Positions 21,154 to 34,320 of a stretch of DNA of 64,000 nt are shown piece by piece. Numbering within the stretch: the stretch's first letter is position 1; each line of letters starts with the position of its first letter. The DNA is from Valencia hispanica. Lineage: Eukaryota; Chordata; Actinopteri; Cyprinodontiformes; Valenciidae. The translations under genes and the position numbers were made by a program. The stretch covers positions 39,538,180 through 39,602,179 of the forward strand of contig OY747702.1 of assembly GCA_963556495.2 (NCBI GenBank), in the 5' to 3' direction. The notes under the pieces are model-generated. The model was not told the DNA's origin. It worked only from the letters and a program-made list of their open reading frames with translations, and did not search any database.

Positions 21154-23644
21154 GATGCAGACATGAAGGAGATCGGAGCAAAGACGTCCAAAGGACCGCC
21201 AGAGCCCCAGGCGGACCCGGGCGGGGCCGACCGCATCCCCCAAGAGAGGAGAAAAGGAGAACCCCAGGGGAACATACAGCAGCCACTATGCAGGGGCCCG
21301 GAGGGCAGCAGTGACGAGCCCACGGGCTCCGCCGGCAACCGGCCGCGCCCAGGGGCACCCCACCGCCCAGCAGGGACCCGACAAGGGATCGGCCGACGAG
21401 GGGCCCCCGGCACTGCAGGGGCCGCGGCCGGCCGCCGGCCGCCACGCGACACCTCCACCCTAGGCCAAACCCCACCGCCAACATCCCAGCGCCCCACCAA
21501 TAGCCGCAGGGGACGGACAGCATCCCCAGGCCGGGCTCAGTCAGCACCTGGACGCCAAGTTGTACCAGCTCCCGGGTCCTGATCCAGCGCAACGCAGGGC
21601 GCCGAGACCAGGCATCCAACGAGGGCCAGGGCCGGTCCAACCCGCCAATGAACCGGCCACGCACGGTGCACACAGAACAGGTGATCAAACGAGCAGAGAC
21701 GCCGGATCCGCATCCCGCCGAGCCACCGAGCAGGCACCACCCAACAATCCCAAACCTGGCACCTCTAAAAGAGGTGCCCCAACCAACCAAAGGAAGATAT
21801 CGGCCCAGCGCATCGGCTGACCGACACACCGGCCCCCCCAGGCCCGGCCAGGCACGCACCAGGTCAGAACCGGATTGACCACCGGCGCACCGGCAGGCAG
21901 GGGCCCCCGTCACCGGCGGGGAGTGACGGAGGGGAAATAGGCCCCCCATTAAGTGTAAGGCCTGAGGTGCGCCAGGCGAGGGGGCAGACCAAGATCCAAC
22001 CTGACAGGTAGACAAAGACATACAGACACAGTCATACGTTCCCTCCCTCTTAAACACATACATTCTCACTGATTCACCAAGACACCCAAAGAAATGACAC
22101 TGTACCCTCACTCACACACCCCATGCACACTTTATGCTCCCAGGTCCAGGTACTGATGCCCCAGTAGAGCCACCAGCCCCCGGACCCGGGAGCTGTACCC
22201 CCTACCTTCTAGGATGGAGACAAGCAGACCGCCAAGGGCCCCACAGTGGCAAAGCAGCCCGACAGCCCAGGACCCCGACCAGACCGCCTGTCCTCCTCCG
22301 GACCCCAACCCCTGATGGCCCGTAGCGAACAGGGGTGGGAAAAGACCCCTAGCCTCCATCCTCCCGCTCGAGTATGGTGTTGATGCGTGTTGTTATAATG
22401 TGCATTTAAAACAGAGGGGTGGGATGTGGGGGAGGCAGCCACACATCCCCCAACCCCCACCCCGAGCCCTCAGTGTCTATATGTGCTTTAACAGTGGGCA
22501 CCGGCACCAGAGGTGAAGCTGATTGTACCGCTCCCCCTCTGGATGCCGAAAAGTGTGCCCACCCCAAAGTCCCTACATATGTGTCGTGTGAAAATGTTAT
22601 AAGTGGGAGTGTCTAAGTTGTATATTAAAATTGGGACCCAGGACACCACGGGACAGCGAGGAGGGAAGCCCCTCCTCGCACCCCAGTGATGTGCCCATGC
22701 CCCAAGACCCTATATGAGTGGTAAAGTGATGGAGCGGGTGGACAGAGGTGTCCAGGGATGGGGAGGGAAGGACTGGGAGACAAAATGTCTTCCCAGGGCG
22801 CCAGCTCCCCCACTGACCCCAATAGGCACCGCTGTTCACCGGGATCCACCAGGGGAGGGAGGCCATGGCACGTCCGACCCGGGGCCCACGGCCACAGCAC
22901 CACAAAGCCCCACGGACCCCAAGGCAGGTCCCCCAGCCCCATCCCAGAAGGGGAACTAAACCCACCCTGACATTCGCTCTACTCTCAAAACACAAAAGAC
23001 ACTAGACACCCAGGTTGAGTGCACGCCCACCACCCGGCCAGTCCACCCGCAAGTCCGACCGATCCCGGCCAAATGCCCAACCCCAGCGCCCCACACAAAG
23101 ACCAAGACCCAGGAGCCAAGTCCAGTGCAAAAAAGGACTGATCCGGCCCAAAAAACACCACCCAGCCGCCGCGACCAGCAGCCAGGCACCCCAACATGCA
23201 AACAAGGCGAGACGCCATACAGGGACTGGCGATGACAATCGGCCCAGAGAAAAAGAGAGAGGCGGCTGCACATGCCGGCCGCCGGCCGGCCACGACCCCC
23301 ACAGCCAACAGAGACCCCACGCCGGCCGATCCCCAGCCAGGACCACAGCTTGGGGGCGTGGCGCCCCCGAGCCCCGAATCCCCAGGACCACCCCAGACCC
23401 TACCCAGGCGCAGCCCGGCCACCAGGCCAGTAACCCATGTCCGCCAGTGCAACCCCCCCAAGGCACCGCATGCAGCCATCAGGAGTCACCACCCAAAGCC
23501 CAACCCCAGGCCGGCCACTACGTCCAGCGCCCCATCTGCCCACTGATCCCACCCCCCGGGGTCCCCCCCAGACGCCTCCAACCCCAAAACCCCCACATCA
23601 GCAACAGTGTCCCAAACGACAAAACCAAGTGCCCCCCACCCCCA

Positions 23645-26600
23645 CTAGGTGATGGAGCCGATCAAAGGAGCCCAGAGAGATTGATCAGATATGGAGCCAG
23701 AGGCCGTCTCAAGACCAATATGGTCCAACAAGAGATTTCTATACTGATTAATATTAAGAGCTTTTTTATTTTTCCAGTTCAGGAGGATAGTTTTCTTAGC
23801 GATGCATAAGGCAATGTGAACCATTAGAACTGACTTTGTGTCCATGGTGACATCATTTAAATTTCCTAACAGGCAAATTGAGGGAGATGGTGGGATGTTA
23901 CATTTCAGACACTTTGATAAGTCCTCACAAATCGGGCACCAAAATTTCTTAACAGGTGGACAGAACCAAAGCGCATGAGCATAATTCAATTCAATTCAAT
24001 TCAGTTTATTTATATAGCGCCAATTCACAACAAGAAGTCATTTCAATACAATTATACAAACATTCCAATCAGTTAAAAAGTTTCCTATTTAAGGAATCCC
24101 AGCAGATTGCGTCAGTCATTGGCGTGAGGTTGGGCAGATTTCCAACCACAGCAATCCTTCAGCAATCCCTCATACTGAGCAAGCATGTAGCGACAGTGGA
24201 GAGGAAAAACTCCCCTTTAACAGGAAGAAACCTCCAACAGAACCAGGCTCAGTAGGAGCGGCCATCTGCCACGACCGTCTGGGGGTTTGAGAAGACAGAG
24301 CAGAACACAGAAGGAACAGAAGATCCGATATAAGAGAACTTTCTATGTTACAGAAAGTAAAAAGTTGATAACAGGACACAGTGGATGTTCAGTTACTGAG
24401 AGGATCATCCCAGTCGATGCCCCCCGTCCAACAGGGCATTGCAGCCAAGCAGGATACCAGACCAGGTATATCTTCTATGGAGAGAAAAACACAGAGAAAA
24501 CAAAGTTAACAGTCGAAATAAGTACATAAGTATCTGGTATATTGCTTGTGCATTGTAAGCAGGTATTAGACGATGTAAAACCCATCCTAAACATTCGTTG
24601 ACCTGTATAGTGTACTCTATGAAGGATTTTGTATTGTATTAATTGCAAATTAGGATTTTTTTGTTATTTTAAAGGTTCTTAAACATATCTGAGACCAGAC
24701 GTTTTGGTCAAAGCTGGCTGATAAATCCACCTCCCATTTTGAAATAGGGATGGCTATTGATTCATCTAATGTAGATAAAGTTTTGTATATTTTAGACAGC
24801 AATTTGGGGGGGCTGAGATTAAGAAAATCTAAAACTCTTGCTGGAATTTGTAATTCAGCTCTATTGAGCCTAAATTTACCTTTAATAATAGATTTAATTT
24901 GTTGATATTCTAAGAATTTGTTTTTATCAATTCCATATTGTGTAATTAATGTATTAAATGGGATAAAGTCTGTTCCATCAAATATATGTTCCAGGTATTC
25001 AATTCCATTGCACCTCCAGACTGGGAAACTTATCATACATTTTTTTTGCAAGATGTCGGGGTTATTCCAGATGGGTGTACGTCTGCATGGGATTATTGTG
25101 GACTCTGTCATTTTTAGAAACTCCCTCCATGCTGTCAGAGAGGAGCTGATATTTATGCTTTTAAAGCATTCATATTGTTTTATATTTGAGCTAATAAATG
25201 GTAGGTCTGAAAGTTTTATCTTATTACATAGTGTCTGTTCTACGTCTATCCAGGACTCGTCTAGGTAGCTATGTTTTAACCATCTTGATGTGTATTGGAG
25301 CCTGTTGGTTAAGAAATAATGATGGAAGTTTGGTAGATCTAGACCTCCTTTTTCTTTGGTCTTCTGCAGTGTTTTTAAGCTGATACGTGGGGGTTTATCT
25401 TTTCAAAGAAATTTAGAGATAGAGGAGTCCAGAGATCTAAACCAGTCTAGTGATGGTTTACTTGGGATCACTGAGAATAAGTAGTTGATTCTGGGCAAAA
25501 CCATCATTTTTATTGAAGCAACCCTTCCCATAAGTGATATGGGTAGAGATTTCCATCTGGCAAGATCATCTTCCACTTTTTTTAAAAGTGGGATGTAGTT
25601 TAACGTTATTAAATCTGCCAGTCTTGGTGAGACATTGATACCTAAATAGGTAATATTCCCTGACTGCAGTTGTGTATTAGTTGGATTCTGGACAGAACAA
25701 TTGATTGGAAGAACTGTAGATTTTAACCAATTTATAGAATAATCTGAAACATTTGAGTAAGAGTTTATCAACCCGATTACCTGAGAGAAAGAGGTTTGTG
25801 AATGCTGGAGAAAAAGTAATACATCATCTGCATAAAGACTGATTTTATGTTCTATGTTATTGCATTTTATGCCTTTAATATTGTGAGTTTGCCTGATCGC
25901 TGCAGCTAGTGGTTCAATAAAAATAGCAAACAGGGAGGGAGAGAGAGGACATCCCTGCCTGGTACCTCTCTGAAGATAAACCTAGATGATGTTTGGTTAT
26001 TTGTTCTGATACACGCTGTTGGTAAACTGTATAATATTTTCAACCAGTTTATAAAAGAATTTCCAAAGCCAAATTTATGTAAGGTTACAAATAAGAATTT
26101 CCAGTTAACTCTATCAAATGCTTTTTCTGCATCTAAAGATGATATATTAGTTTGAATGTTTTTACAGTTAGAAAAATCTATTAAATCTATTAATCTACGT
26201 GAATTTGTGGATGAATGTCTCCCTTTAATAAAACCAGTTTGATCAGGATGTATTATAAGAGGGGTTACTTTCTCTATCCTTTTTGCGAGGGCTTTGCAGA
26301 TTATTTTAAGATCAACATTAATGAGGGATATGGGACGATAGCTGGTAGGAATTAAAGGGTCTTTACCTGATTTTAGTAGAAGACTAATGTAGGCAGAATT
26401 CATATTTGGTGGGAGTCGGCCATTTTCCTTGGTTTCCTGCAGCATTCTATGGAATGTTGGTGCCAGAATATTCCAGAATTCTTTATAGAACTCTGCTGGA
26501 CATCCATCTGGGCCTGGAGCCTTATTATTGGGCATGCCTTGGAGGGCCTCCTGGAGTTCAGCCGCTGTTAGTGGTGAATCCAGGGCCATCGCTTGACTTT

Positions 26601-27915
26601 CAGATAATTTAGGTAGTGTTATGTTATCAAAAAATTGTTCAATTTCATGATCCGATGGATTTATCTCTGGTGAGTATAAAGCCTTGTAAAATTCCTTAAA
26701 TGTGTTGTTTATTCTTCCAGGATCATATACTGTATTCCCGGTCTGATCTTTAATAGCAGATATAGTTGTTTTTTCTTTATTAATTTTTAGCTGGTTAGCC
26801 AAAAATCTACCTGATTTATTACCTTGTTCAAAGTTTTCTATCCTAAGTCTTTGAATTAAGAACTGGGTCTGTTTATTGATAATTTGATTTAATTCTAGCT
26901 TTGCTGTACGGATTTTGCCTAGTCTCTCCTCCTCTAGAGAAGCTTCTAATGAATTAATAGTTTCTTCTAATTCCTGAATACGTTTTTTTTCCATTTTCTT
27001 TTTATTTGATGAGAATGAGATTATTTTACCTCTAATCACAGCTTTTCCTGCCTCCCAAAGAATGGATGGCGACGTATCAGGGAGGTCATTATATTCTAAA
27101 TAAGAAGCCCACTCTTTTTCAAAATATTTTATAAATTCTTTATCCTTAAGTAAGGATATATTAAATCTCCAATTTTTGCTTTGAGGTGTTTCTGTTTTAT
27201 TTACTAAAGTTAGAGAAACAGGATTATGATCGCTAACAGCTATAGGGTGTATCTCAGTGTCTGAAATGTCAGTCAACAGTGAGCTGCTGACTAACAAATA
27301 ATCCAGTCGAGAATATGAATGGTGGACATTTGAGAAGAAAGTATATTTTTTGTCATTGGGGTGAAGAGATCGCCATGCATCACAAAGTCCATAATCGCTC
27401 ATGTACTGTTTGAGTATATCTATAGATTTCCAGCTGCGCTGAGTCCCTGCTGTGCTGAGCCTGTCTATTTCTTCATTTAAACCAAAGTTGAGGTCGCCCC
27501 CAAGAAGAAGTGAGCAATCCATGTGTTCAAGGAGCACAGAGAAGAAGGAATGAAAGAATGAGGGGTCATCAACATTTGGACCATATATACTGACAATACA
27601 TAACTTTTGGTTATGTATAGATAGTTTTACTATAATAAATCTACCCTCTGGATCTGTAACTGTGTCTATTACTGTAAAATTTACATTTTTATTTATTAAT
27701 ATTGCTACTCCTCTTTGTCTGGAGTTATAGCATGCAGAAAACACATTAGGAAACTCAGGGGATTTAAGATCATCTGCAGCTGAGGTAGATTTATGGGTTT
27801 CTTGTAATAAGACGACATCTGCCTTCAATCTTTTAAGCTGGTTAAAAATCTTAACTCTTTTCTCTCTGGTGCCAGCTCCATGAATGTTCCACGTGACAAA
27901 CCTTAGAGTAGTCAT
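23645..27915 (-). pseudogene. L1 ORF2: endonuclease and reverse transcriptase, broken
   Basis: The frame starts MTTLRFVTWNIHG at 27,915. Endonuclease motifs follow: LLQETHKS, GGDLNFGLNE, SRLDYLLVSS and SDHNPVSL (about residues 1-235). Reverse transcriptase blocks are NNKAPGPDGCPAEFY, SYRPISLINVDLKI, DQTGFIKGRHSS and SLDAEKAFDRVNW. A one-base deletion near 25,975 shifts the frame before [14 protein letters not shown], and [12 protein letters not shown] follows at about 25,820. A TGA replaces an expected Trp near 25,402 (…SISKFL*). The 25,111-24,650 frame continues the C-terminal region, an L2 fragment is inserted at 23,980-24,520, and the remaining end (ALWFCPPVKKFWCPICEDL) closes at 23,645. 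It is non-functional as read, but one of the least decayed reverse transcriptases here. Confidence 0.9.
23980..24520 (-). mobile_element. 5'-truncated L2 3' end inserted in L1 ORF2
   Basis: The insertion starts with an AATTC repeat tail and the TTTATATAGCGCCAATTCAC signature, and is nearly identical to 9215-9765 of the L2 copy. L1 ORF2 protein sequence is interrupted on either side of it. The orientation is the same as that of the host L1. It is therefore younger than the L1 insertion. Confidence 0.85.
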
Positions 27916-28137
27916 AGTTTTGAGATAAAAGTTGTAAAGTCCATATCACCATAGAAACAGATAAACACATGTGTATTATTAGTTTGTGCCTGGGGTTGCC
28001 TGATTGAAAATCCAAAAGCCGAGATACAAGAAAGAGAAAAATAGAAGAAAGTTGTGAAGGTGTGAAGGGTGAGGGTGAGAGAGAGAGAGAAAGAAATAGT
28101 TATGTTATGAAAATTTTTTTTAGGATTTAAAGGACAG

Positions 28138-28240
28138 GACTGTTGGGGCCATCCCGGCCCACACTCCATTCCAGAAGGCCGCGGTAATGCACACCAAAAG
28201 TTGTTTGCCAACCGCCAATAAACTGAAGAAGAAGAAGAAG
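28138..28240 (+). repeat. Retroposon 3' tail with (GAA)n
   Basis: A short block with GCGGTAATGCACACCAAAAG, CCAACCGCCAATAAACTGAA and then GAAGAAGAAGAAG matches a common fish retroposon tail pattern that I recall only in general terms. It lies between the L1 5' end and the hAT element. Confidence 0.4.
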
Positions 28241-28248
28241 CTCCCAAG

Positions 28249-29276
28249 CAGTGTTGCCAACTTAGCAACTTATCAGACCCCTTAACGACTTATTTTCCAA
28301 AAAGCGCCTAGCGACAAATCTAGCGACATTTCTGACCACTCTTAGCTCCTTTCTGTGAAACTTTGTCACCGATATTTCCTGCAGTTTAGAGACCCGGCTT
28401 CCTCCTTCCCGACGCTCAGAAAGGGAAGGATCTGCGCATGTGTACGGAGCATTATCAGACTGTCTACTGACCAATCATAAACATTTTTCGGTTCATTTCA
28501 TCCACTCACAAACAAAGTTGTTTTGTAATTAATGTAAATTCAAAAGTAAAAAATAAATCTGCATGTATATAAAACCGATCTTTCAACTGGAATTAAGGCA
28601 GAAGCTTGTCTGTATTACGCTGCATCTCACACCTGTGGTGCATTCATGGAACGTTCGAAATGTATTGTGAGTTCAAAAACTTAGGACATTTAAAACTTAT
28701 GATAAAAAACCCCCACTGAAAATAATATAATAAGCAATAAACTTCTGTTTAATGGCGGTTGTCAAGAAACATTTGATGCACGCTAAATATGCCCTACTTA
28801 TTTTTACAAAGTACTAAAAAACAAACAACTATATTCTCTCTATTAATTTCATCTTCTTGAGATATCTCAGCAAATGTATGTTTCAGAACTATACATTTTT
28901 TTAAAAGGTCTTTGATGTCGAGTTGCAATTTGATATCTTGTCAATTTTGTAGGCTACCAGGTTTCTCAACAGTTTACTTCAGGCAAAATAATATAACATG
29001 TTCCACAGTCTCTTCTTGAAGACAGAAGTCACATTTCCCTGTAGCATGTTTCCCCTGTTTCAATAATGTATTATTTAAATAATGTTTAAATAATGTATTA
29101 TTTAACCTGTATGATCAGATCCTAATCTAAATATAATTTTTTCCTCCTTTGTTTCAATCGTCATCACGTAATGACATCATCATTATGCAAATTAGCGTAT
29201 GACGTCATCCGGCGACATCTAGTGACTTTCTGGGGCAATTTCAGCTACTTTCTGTCAGAGACAGTTGGCAACACTG
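28249..29276. mobile_element. Non-autonomous hAT element
   Basis: The inverted ends are CAGTGTTGCCAACT (14 bp, identical), flanked by CTCCCAAG (28,241-28,248) and CTCCCAAC (29,277-29,284), an 8-bp duplication with one mismatch. An 8-bp duplication and CAGTG ends define hAT. Length is 1028 bp with no transposase frame. The sub-terminal region has repeated TAGCGAC/TAGCTACTTTCTG motifs at both ends. The interior at about 28,312-29,035 is shared with 35,993-36,645. Confidence 0.85.
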
Positions 29277-29291
29277 CTCCCAACTGCTTAA

Positions 29292-30237
29292 AGTGTAACT
29301 GAACCCCATGAAAAATCCCCCAAGACAACATTTGAAAAATTCTACAAAGTGGGCAGTGCACGGAAGAACGGAGGGGTATGGCCAAGTGTGGAGGATGAGC
29401 GGAGGGGGGAACGTGGGGGTGTGTTCCGGAGGACAGTGACACCTCGCTTAATGTGACACTGAAACATGGACAGTGACCAAAGCGACGTTGGCAGTTTTGC
29501 GACTGATCGATCTGATCAACGTTCATCTGTTTTGAAGGTTAGCCTATGTTAGCATTACCACTCAGAGACTGGACTCCTCCTGTCTCTCTCTGCCTCAGCA
29601 GCACCGAGCTCGGGCGGCGCTGGCTCGGCGCCCTGAGCTAGCGGATCTCCTCCGTCGTCACTGGAGATAGAGAGGTAGAGGGAGGCTTTATGGAGCCCAG
29701 CGGCCCCGAGCAGTATCAATTCGAGCCACTGGCTCAGGGCGCTGAGTCAGCGCTGTCCGAGGCTGGCGCTGCTGCTGAGGGAGAGAGACAGGATGGGTCC
29801 GGTCTCTGAGTGGTAATGCTAACATAGGCTAACGTTCAAAACAGTATGTTAGCTATGCTAACTAAGTGCTAATGTGATAATAATGGTAACCAGAAAAACG
29901 CAATTCAACTCCAAACTCGCCACAGGGCCGGTATGTCTGATAGTTTTATACACAAACCCACGGGGCGTGTCTGAAGAGACCATGCCTGTGACACAGTCAA
30001 TGCCTGTGACGTAAACATGTACCGCTCTCCACCAATCACAAAATTCAAATGTAGTAGCCACAGTTCAACCCTAAGAGGGCAGCACTAAGACGTTTTTAGA
30101 CCAAAAAGTGTAGTAGAATTAAACAAGTTTATACCAAAATGTAAAAAAATCCCCAGAAACTGAAAGATTGCATGGGTAAAGACCCATTTATACAGTTTAG
30201 AAGCAAAAAAAAAGATGTTTTGGGGTTTAGTTACTCT
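29292..30237. mobile_element. TTAA-flanked foldback element
   Basis: The ends read AGTGTAACTGAACCCC and, inverted, AGAGTAACTAAACCCC, with TTAA at 29,288-29,291 and 30,238-30,241. Inside, 29,530-29,610 is the inverted copy of 29,755-29,842 (…TTAGCCTATGTTAGCATTAC… / …GTAATGCTAACATAGGCTAA…). The centre between them is GC-rich and self-complementary, so the middle can form a strong hairpin. It is probably a Kolobok- or piggyBac-type MITE. No credible ORF. Confidence 0.75.
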
Positions 30238-30241
30238 TTAA

Positions 30242-33200
30242 GCACCCACAGCTGGTCTCGATTGCTTAGAGGAGGAAGGAAGGAGCCAGGAACAGACTAC
30301 AGAGAAGTTAGGCAGGGCTTAACATGCAGCTGGGAAAATAAAACACAAACAGTTAACAAAATACAGGTTGCCGTAACAGGAATATATTTGAACAGCTATA
30401 TTTAGAAAGGGGCTAATGATGCGCAGAACATAATGCAGGATAGATTCATGGTTTCATGTTGTTTATGTCAAATTCTGACCCAACCGTTTGAATGTTGGAG
30501 CAGAGACTCGTTAGACCAGGTAAAGAGCTCACAGTCTGACATTTTCCACCTCTAAGTGAGTCTTTGTAAACTGTAGCCAGTTTCTTGTTATCAACTGAAA
30601 TATGTTTCACCCAATGTGGTCTCCTGCTGCTGTAGACAATTTGCTTTAAGATTGTGTGCTTAGAGATAAGATTTGGCATAACTTTGTTTTAGGTGAATAG
30701 TTTAGCTACAAATTGCATTTCAATCATTATAAACCGGTCTGCTCAGTCTCCTCTGACATAAACAAGGCATTTTAGTTCACACAACAGCTGCTCATTGGAT
30801 ATTTTCAGTTCTTTTGGACATTCTCTTTAAACCCTCCAGGTGGTTGTGGGTGAAAATTCAAAAAAAAATCACCGATTTCTATAATACTCAGAAAGGCTTG
30901 TCAGGCGTTAGCAACCATGCCACGTTTGAAGTCCCTTAAATCCACTTTCTTCCCAATTCGGAATGCTTAGTTTAAATTTGAGCAAATCCTCTTCCCTAAA
31001 TACTGCATAGTTAGTTGCTGCCTTATGGTGCTGCCAAGCAATTAAACTACTGTAGCTAAGAAAGTGGCCAGTAAGTCTATTCTTTTTTTTTCTAAGGAAA
31101 AAATATATTTACCAATAATAATGAAGTGGAAAAATATCCAGAAAGAGTCAATTAATATGGATGGATGGAAAAGGAGAACTTTAAGTTAATTATTATTATA
31201 CTGCAATATAAGTGCAGAAGCAATTATAGGTATAATTCAATAAACAAGCCATTTAAGTTTTTTGACAGACTACAAACTATAAATCAAGGGGATTTATAAA
31301 AAGGTTCTCTTACCACTCCAAATTATTTTTCACTACTAGTCACATGCCTCTTTTAAACACCCACAAACACATTCACACACTGAGCGATAGAGTAATTGGT
31401 AATGTGACGTTCAGTGTCCTACCCAGGGATACTTGGAAATGTGGAGGAGACTTGGATTGGACCAACATCATTCCAATGACAGATGATTACTATTTTAGGC
31501 ACAGCTGGCAAAAAGAAATAGGTAATTTTGTACGTGCTTTATCTGGCAATCTGTGAAAAAAACACCCAAATATTTGGGTCAATTTAAAACACTTTTAAAA
31601 GATCAAGAAAATTACTTTCTGAACAAATGTAACTGCTTTATACACTGAATTATCCCAATTTATGTTTTAAAGGTTTTTTAACTGTTATCTTTGTCTATCT
31701 GTGTGCTTTCCTTGTAACGTGTAACATTTTCTGTATTGCTCCTTTGATGCCTTCTTGGACCAGGTCACTCTTGGAAATGTTTCGAAATTGTTATGACAGC
31801 AGTGAACATTTAGTTTATGTCTTCTGACTATGATTTGTTGCTGGTCCGGGACCATAAGTGAGCCTCCACTCTGAGAAAGAAGTACTCTGGTGGAGTTATT
31901 GGTAAACAGGGTCTGAGATAAGATCGAGCTGTATCCCCAGGCATTATCAAAAGACACAACGTGGTGGCATGTTAGCGTAATATTCCCGGCAGAGTCTGTA
32001 TTATGAATGTGGCATGGCGAGGTGCGGAATGACCAAAAGACTCACTGATGCCAGTATTGATGCGGGCACTGATGCCAGTATTGATGCGGGCACTGATGCC
32101 AGCGTTATCTTTTCAAACAGCCTATTGATGGCTTTCCATGTAACACAGTGGGTTAACATTTTATAGTTTTAAATGCAATCTAGAATAGGTGACCTGCAGG
32201 GGAGAAATGCTATCTAAATCAAGGGGGAAAAATGGGGAGTTGTAGTGGATGCCCAGCTAAGATCTCTCTGGGACAGTCCAGCCTGGATGTAACAAATGTG
32301 CAAATAGTTTTTATCAGCATCTCTTTGGAGCAGGATGGTTTTGTTAATTTTCTAGCAATAAAAATGTGTTCTTTAGAGATTGGTTTAATCTGAGGGTTAA
32401 TAGACAGATGACTTCCCTTTTCTAATGAACAATTGAAAGCCAACACTGCAAACAAAGCACATATTTGGATAGTGAAAATCTGTTTTGGTGTAAAAAGCCA
32501 AAAAGTATGACAGAAGAGTGGAAGGGGCAAGCTGCTCATTTAAAAAGGTCATTTTAAGAGGTGAAGAAAATGTGTACTTAACCTATACCTGACCCTGAAC
32601 TTAAAACATTGTCGCTCTCAAACTGAAAGTGACAAAATGTCTGTTGCTCTGAGACGCTAATCTGTCCTCAAAAAAAAGATACAAGAACACACACCCTGGC
32701 TGACCCCGGGTGAACGCTTGTTTCCTATTAGTTTTAATTGACTCTGTCTCCCTTCATGTGTCGACCTCCACTCAACCCCTCTTCTTCTCTCCTGACAGCG
32801 ACTGTCTCCAGATCTTTGCAGTGACGTCTGCTCCCTGCGTTGGGGTGAAAGAGCAGCAGCGGGAAGTTCGTGGTTCAGTTAGGTGGATGGAAGGTGACTT
32901 GTCAGGCTCAGCAGCTAGTGGTGTCCGACGGCTGTCAGGATGCCTGACCTCCCAACTCTGGACATGACAGAGCGGATGCCTGAGTGTCATCTTAACCAAT
33001 CTGGCTGTCATGTCTTTCCTGCCCAGAGATACAGGAAGTCATGTCTGAGTAGATTTTTTGCAGGTGAAGCATTATTTATATTTTATTTCTTCTGTAGAAA
33101 AAGAAAGTGAGGACATCCTATTTAAACTTTTTCTTCTTCCAAGTGGTGCTGCATACTGCAAGGTTGCCCTCCATCACCGGGATGAAGCTTCATCTCAGGT

Positions 33201-33656
33201 TTCTCTTGAACTCATACAGGTTTTATGTGCAGGAGATATGCTAAGACAGAAAGAGAGGAGCCACAAACCAAGTCTGTTTTCTCAGAATCGTGAGAATGTG
33301 GGCTTTATACTGTAATTTTCGGACTATTGAGCACACTTGAATATAAGCCACATGTTTTCATCTTGTAAACTGAGTTATTTACATAACTAGTTTCTGTCTG
33401 TTAGCAACATAACTCAAAAAGGTATGGATTTCAATGAAATCTTCAGGAAACGTCCACAATGGGACCAGAAACAACTGATTAAATGTTGGGGTTGATCCGA
33501 CCTGAAGTGCGTATCCACCCACCAACCAGCAGTGCTAACCTCCACTCTTCTCCCGTGTCAGAGAGCTCACAAGTGACTCCCCTTGCGCAGGAGCCCCGAA
33601 ACTCCACTCTCCACTGGAAGAGTGCAGTGACAGCACAAACACAACCGTGCATCTCA
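30242..33656. other. No recognisable gene; scattered repeat relics
   Basis: AT-rich sequence with only short frames. Bases 32,240-32,345 on the minus strand read ICTFVTSRLD-like text, as in an L2 reverse transcriptase relic (compare 10,340-10,440). Bases 33,315-33,365 (TTTTCGGACTATTGAGCACA, then AATATAAGCCACATG) resemble one end of a common fish MITE, without a partner. The candidate exon-like frame at 32,710-32,967 has an acceptor-like CTCCTGACAG, but its product is not recognised. Confidence 0.3.
32044..32102. repeat. 24-bp tandem repeat, 2.4 copies
   Basis: The unit ACTGATGCCAGTATTGATGC plus GGGC is repeated at 32,044-32,067 and 32,068-32,091 without a mismatch, followed by a partial ACTGATGCCAG. 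The surrounding sequence is unassigned. Confidence 0.9.
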
Positions 33657-33659
33657 TTA

Positions 33660-34192
33660 GGCGCGTTTCCACTATGGGAACTTTAGGGTAATTTAATCAG
33701 ATCTGTTTCCGATGGGGTAATCTGTTGGCCTGCTCCTCAAAGCCACCGTGTCTCCATACACAATCTGTCCTTTAAGGAATCCGCTAAAGACATCTGCATA
33801 TCACACACCTCAGCAGCAAGTAGTGTCACTGATCAACGCAAAAAGGCACCCACAGAAGCAGAAATAAGAGATCGACATGGAAGAAGCAGGGCTTGTTGCT
33901 GTGTTTCTGTTCACTGTTGTTATAAACTACTTTGCCAGTAACTCTTCTTATTTTTACAAAGCCAGTAGTTTGGTGACTGCTTATTTCCCCCTGAATTACA
34001 ATCAATCACCGCAACCACATTTCCCACTGAACGACTTTCCATTCCGAGTACATACCCCCATACAGGTATTCCATTGGTTCCTGAAATGGCCCCGAAAACG
34101 CCCCTGTCAGCCTTGGCCGATAAAGTGGAGACATGTCCATATCAGGAAGGTTTGGTCAAATTACCCTGAAGTTCCGATAGTGGAAATTTGCC
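33660..34192. mobile_element. PIF/Harbinger-like MITE
   Basis: The ends are inverted: GGCGCGTTTCCACTATGGGA and, from the right, GGCAAATTTCCACTATCGGA, both continuing ACTT.AGGGTAATTT. The left flank is TTA; the right flank is TTT, so the 3-bp duplication is uncertain. It contains a short ATG frame (MEEAGLVAVFLF) that is conserved in an inverted partial copy at 41,760-42,085. That frame may be the start of the parent element's gene. Confidence 0.65.
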
Positions 34193-34320
34193 TTTTAAGA
34201 GACATTTTATTCAAAAAGTACTGAACGTTAGAATTAGATAACAACATGGAGATGGGAGGGTGAGTAATTTTCTATTTTAAGACGTGTTTTTTTTCCAGAC
34301 TCTCGTATTTTACCGGTTAA

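Larger units (their letters stand above)
19888..28115 (-). mobile_element. L1-group LINE, 8.2 kb, with very long GC-rich 3' UTR
   Basis: Minus-sense element. ORF2 lies at 27,915-23,645, a 3' UTR of about 3.7 kb at 23,644-19,936, and a (TAAA)n tail (seen as TTTA repeats) at 19,888-19,935. No ORF1 was found upstream of ORF2, so the 5' end near 28,115 is probably truncated. The UTR is strongly GC-rich at 21,150-23,640 and AT-rich near the tail. It contains a duplicated ~93-bp block and an inserted ORF (20,500-21,153), and ORF2 contains an L2 insertion. Tail-proximal UTR copies A and B elsewhere in the window belong to this family. Confidence 0.85.

Noticed and set aside
21056..22111. A 351-codon minus-strand ORF and other long ORFs at 20,922-23,809
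   Set aside because: They lie in GC-rich L1 3' UTR, overlap on both strands, are rich in G/P/R/W from composition, and copies A and B do not preserve a single frame.
32710..32967. Host coding exon
   Set aside because: An acceptor-like site and an 85-codon frame exist, but the peptide is not recognised and no donor or neighbour exon supports it.
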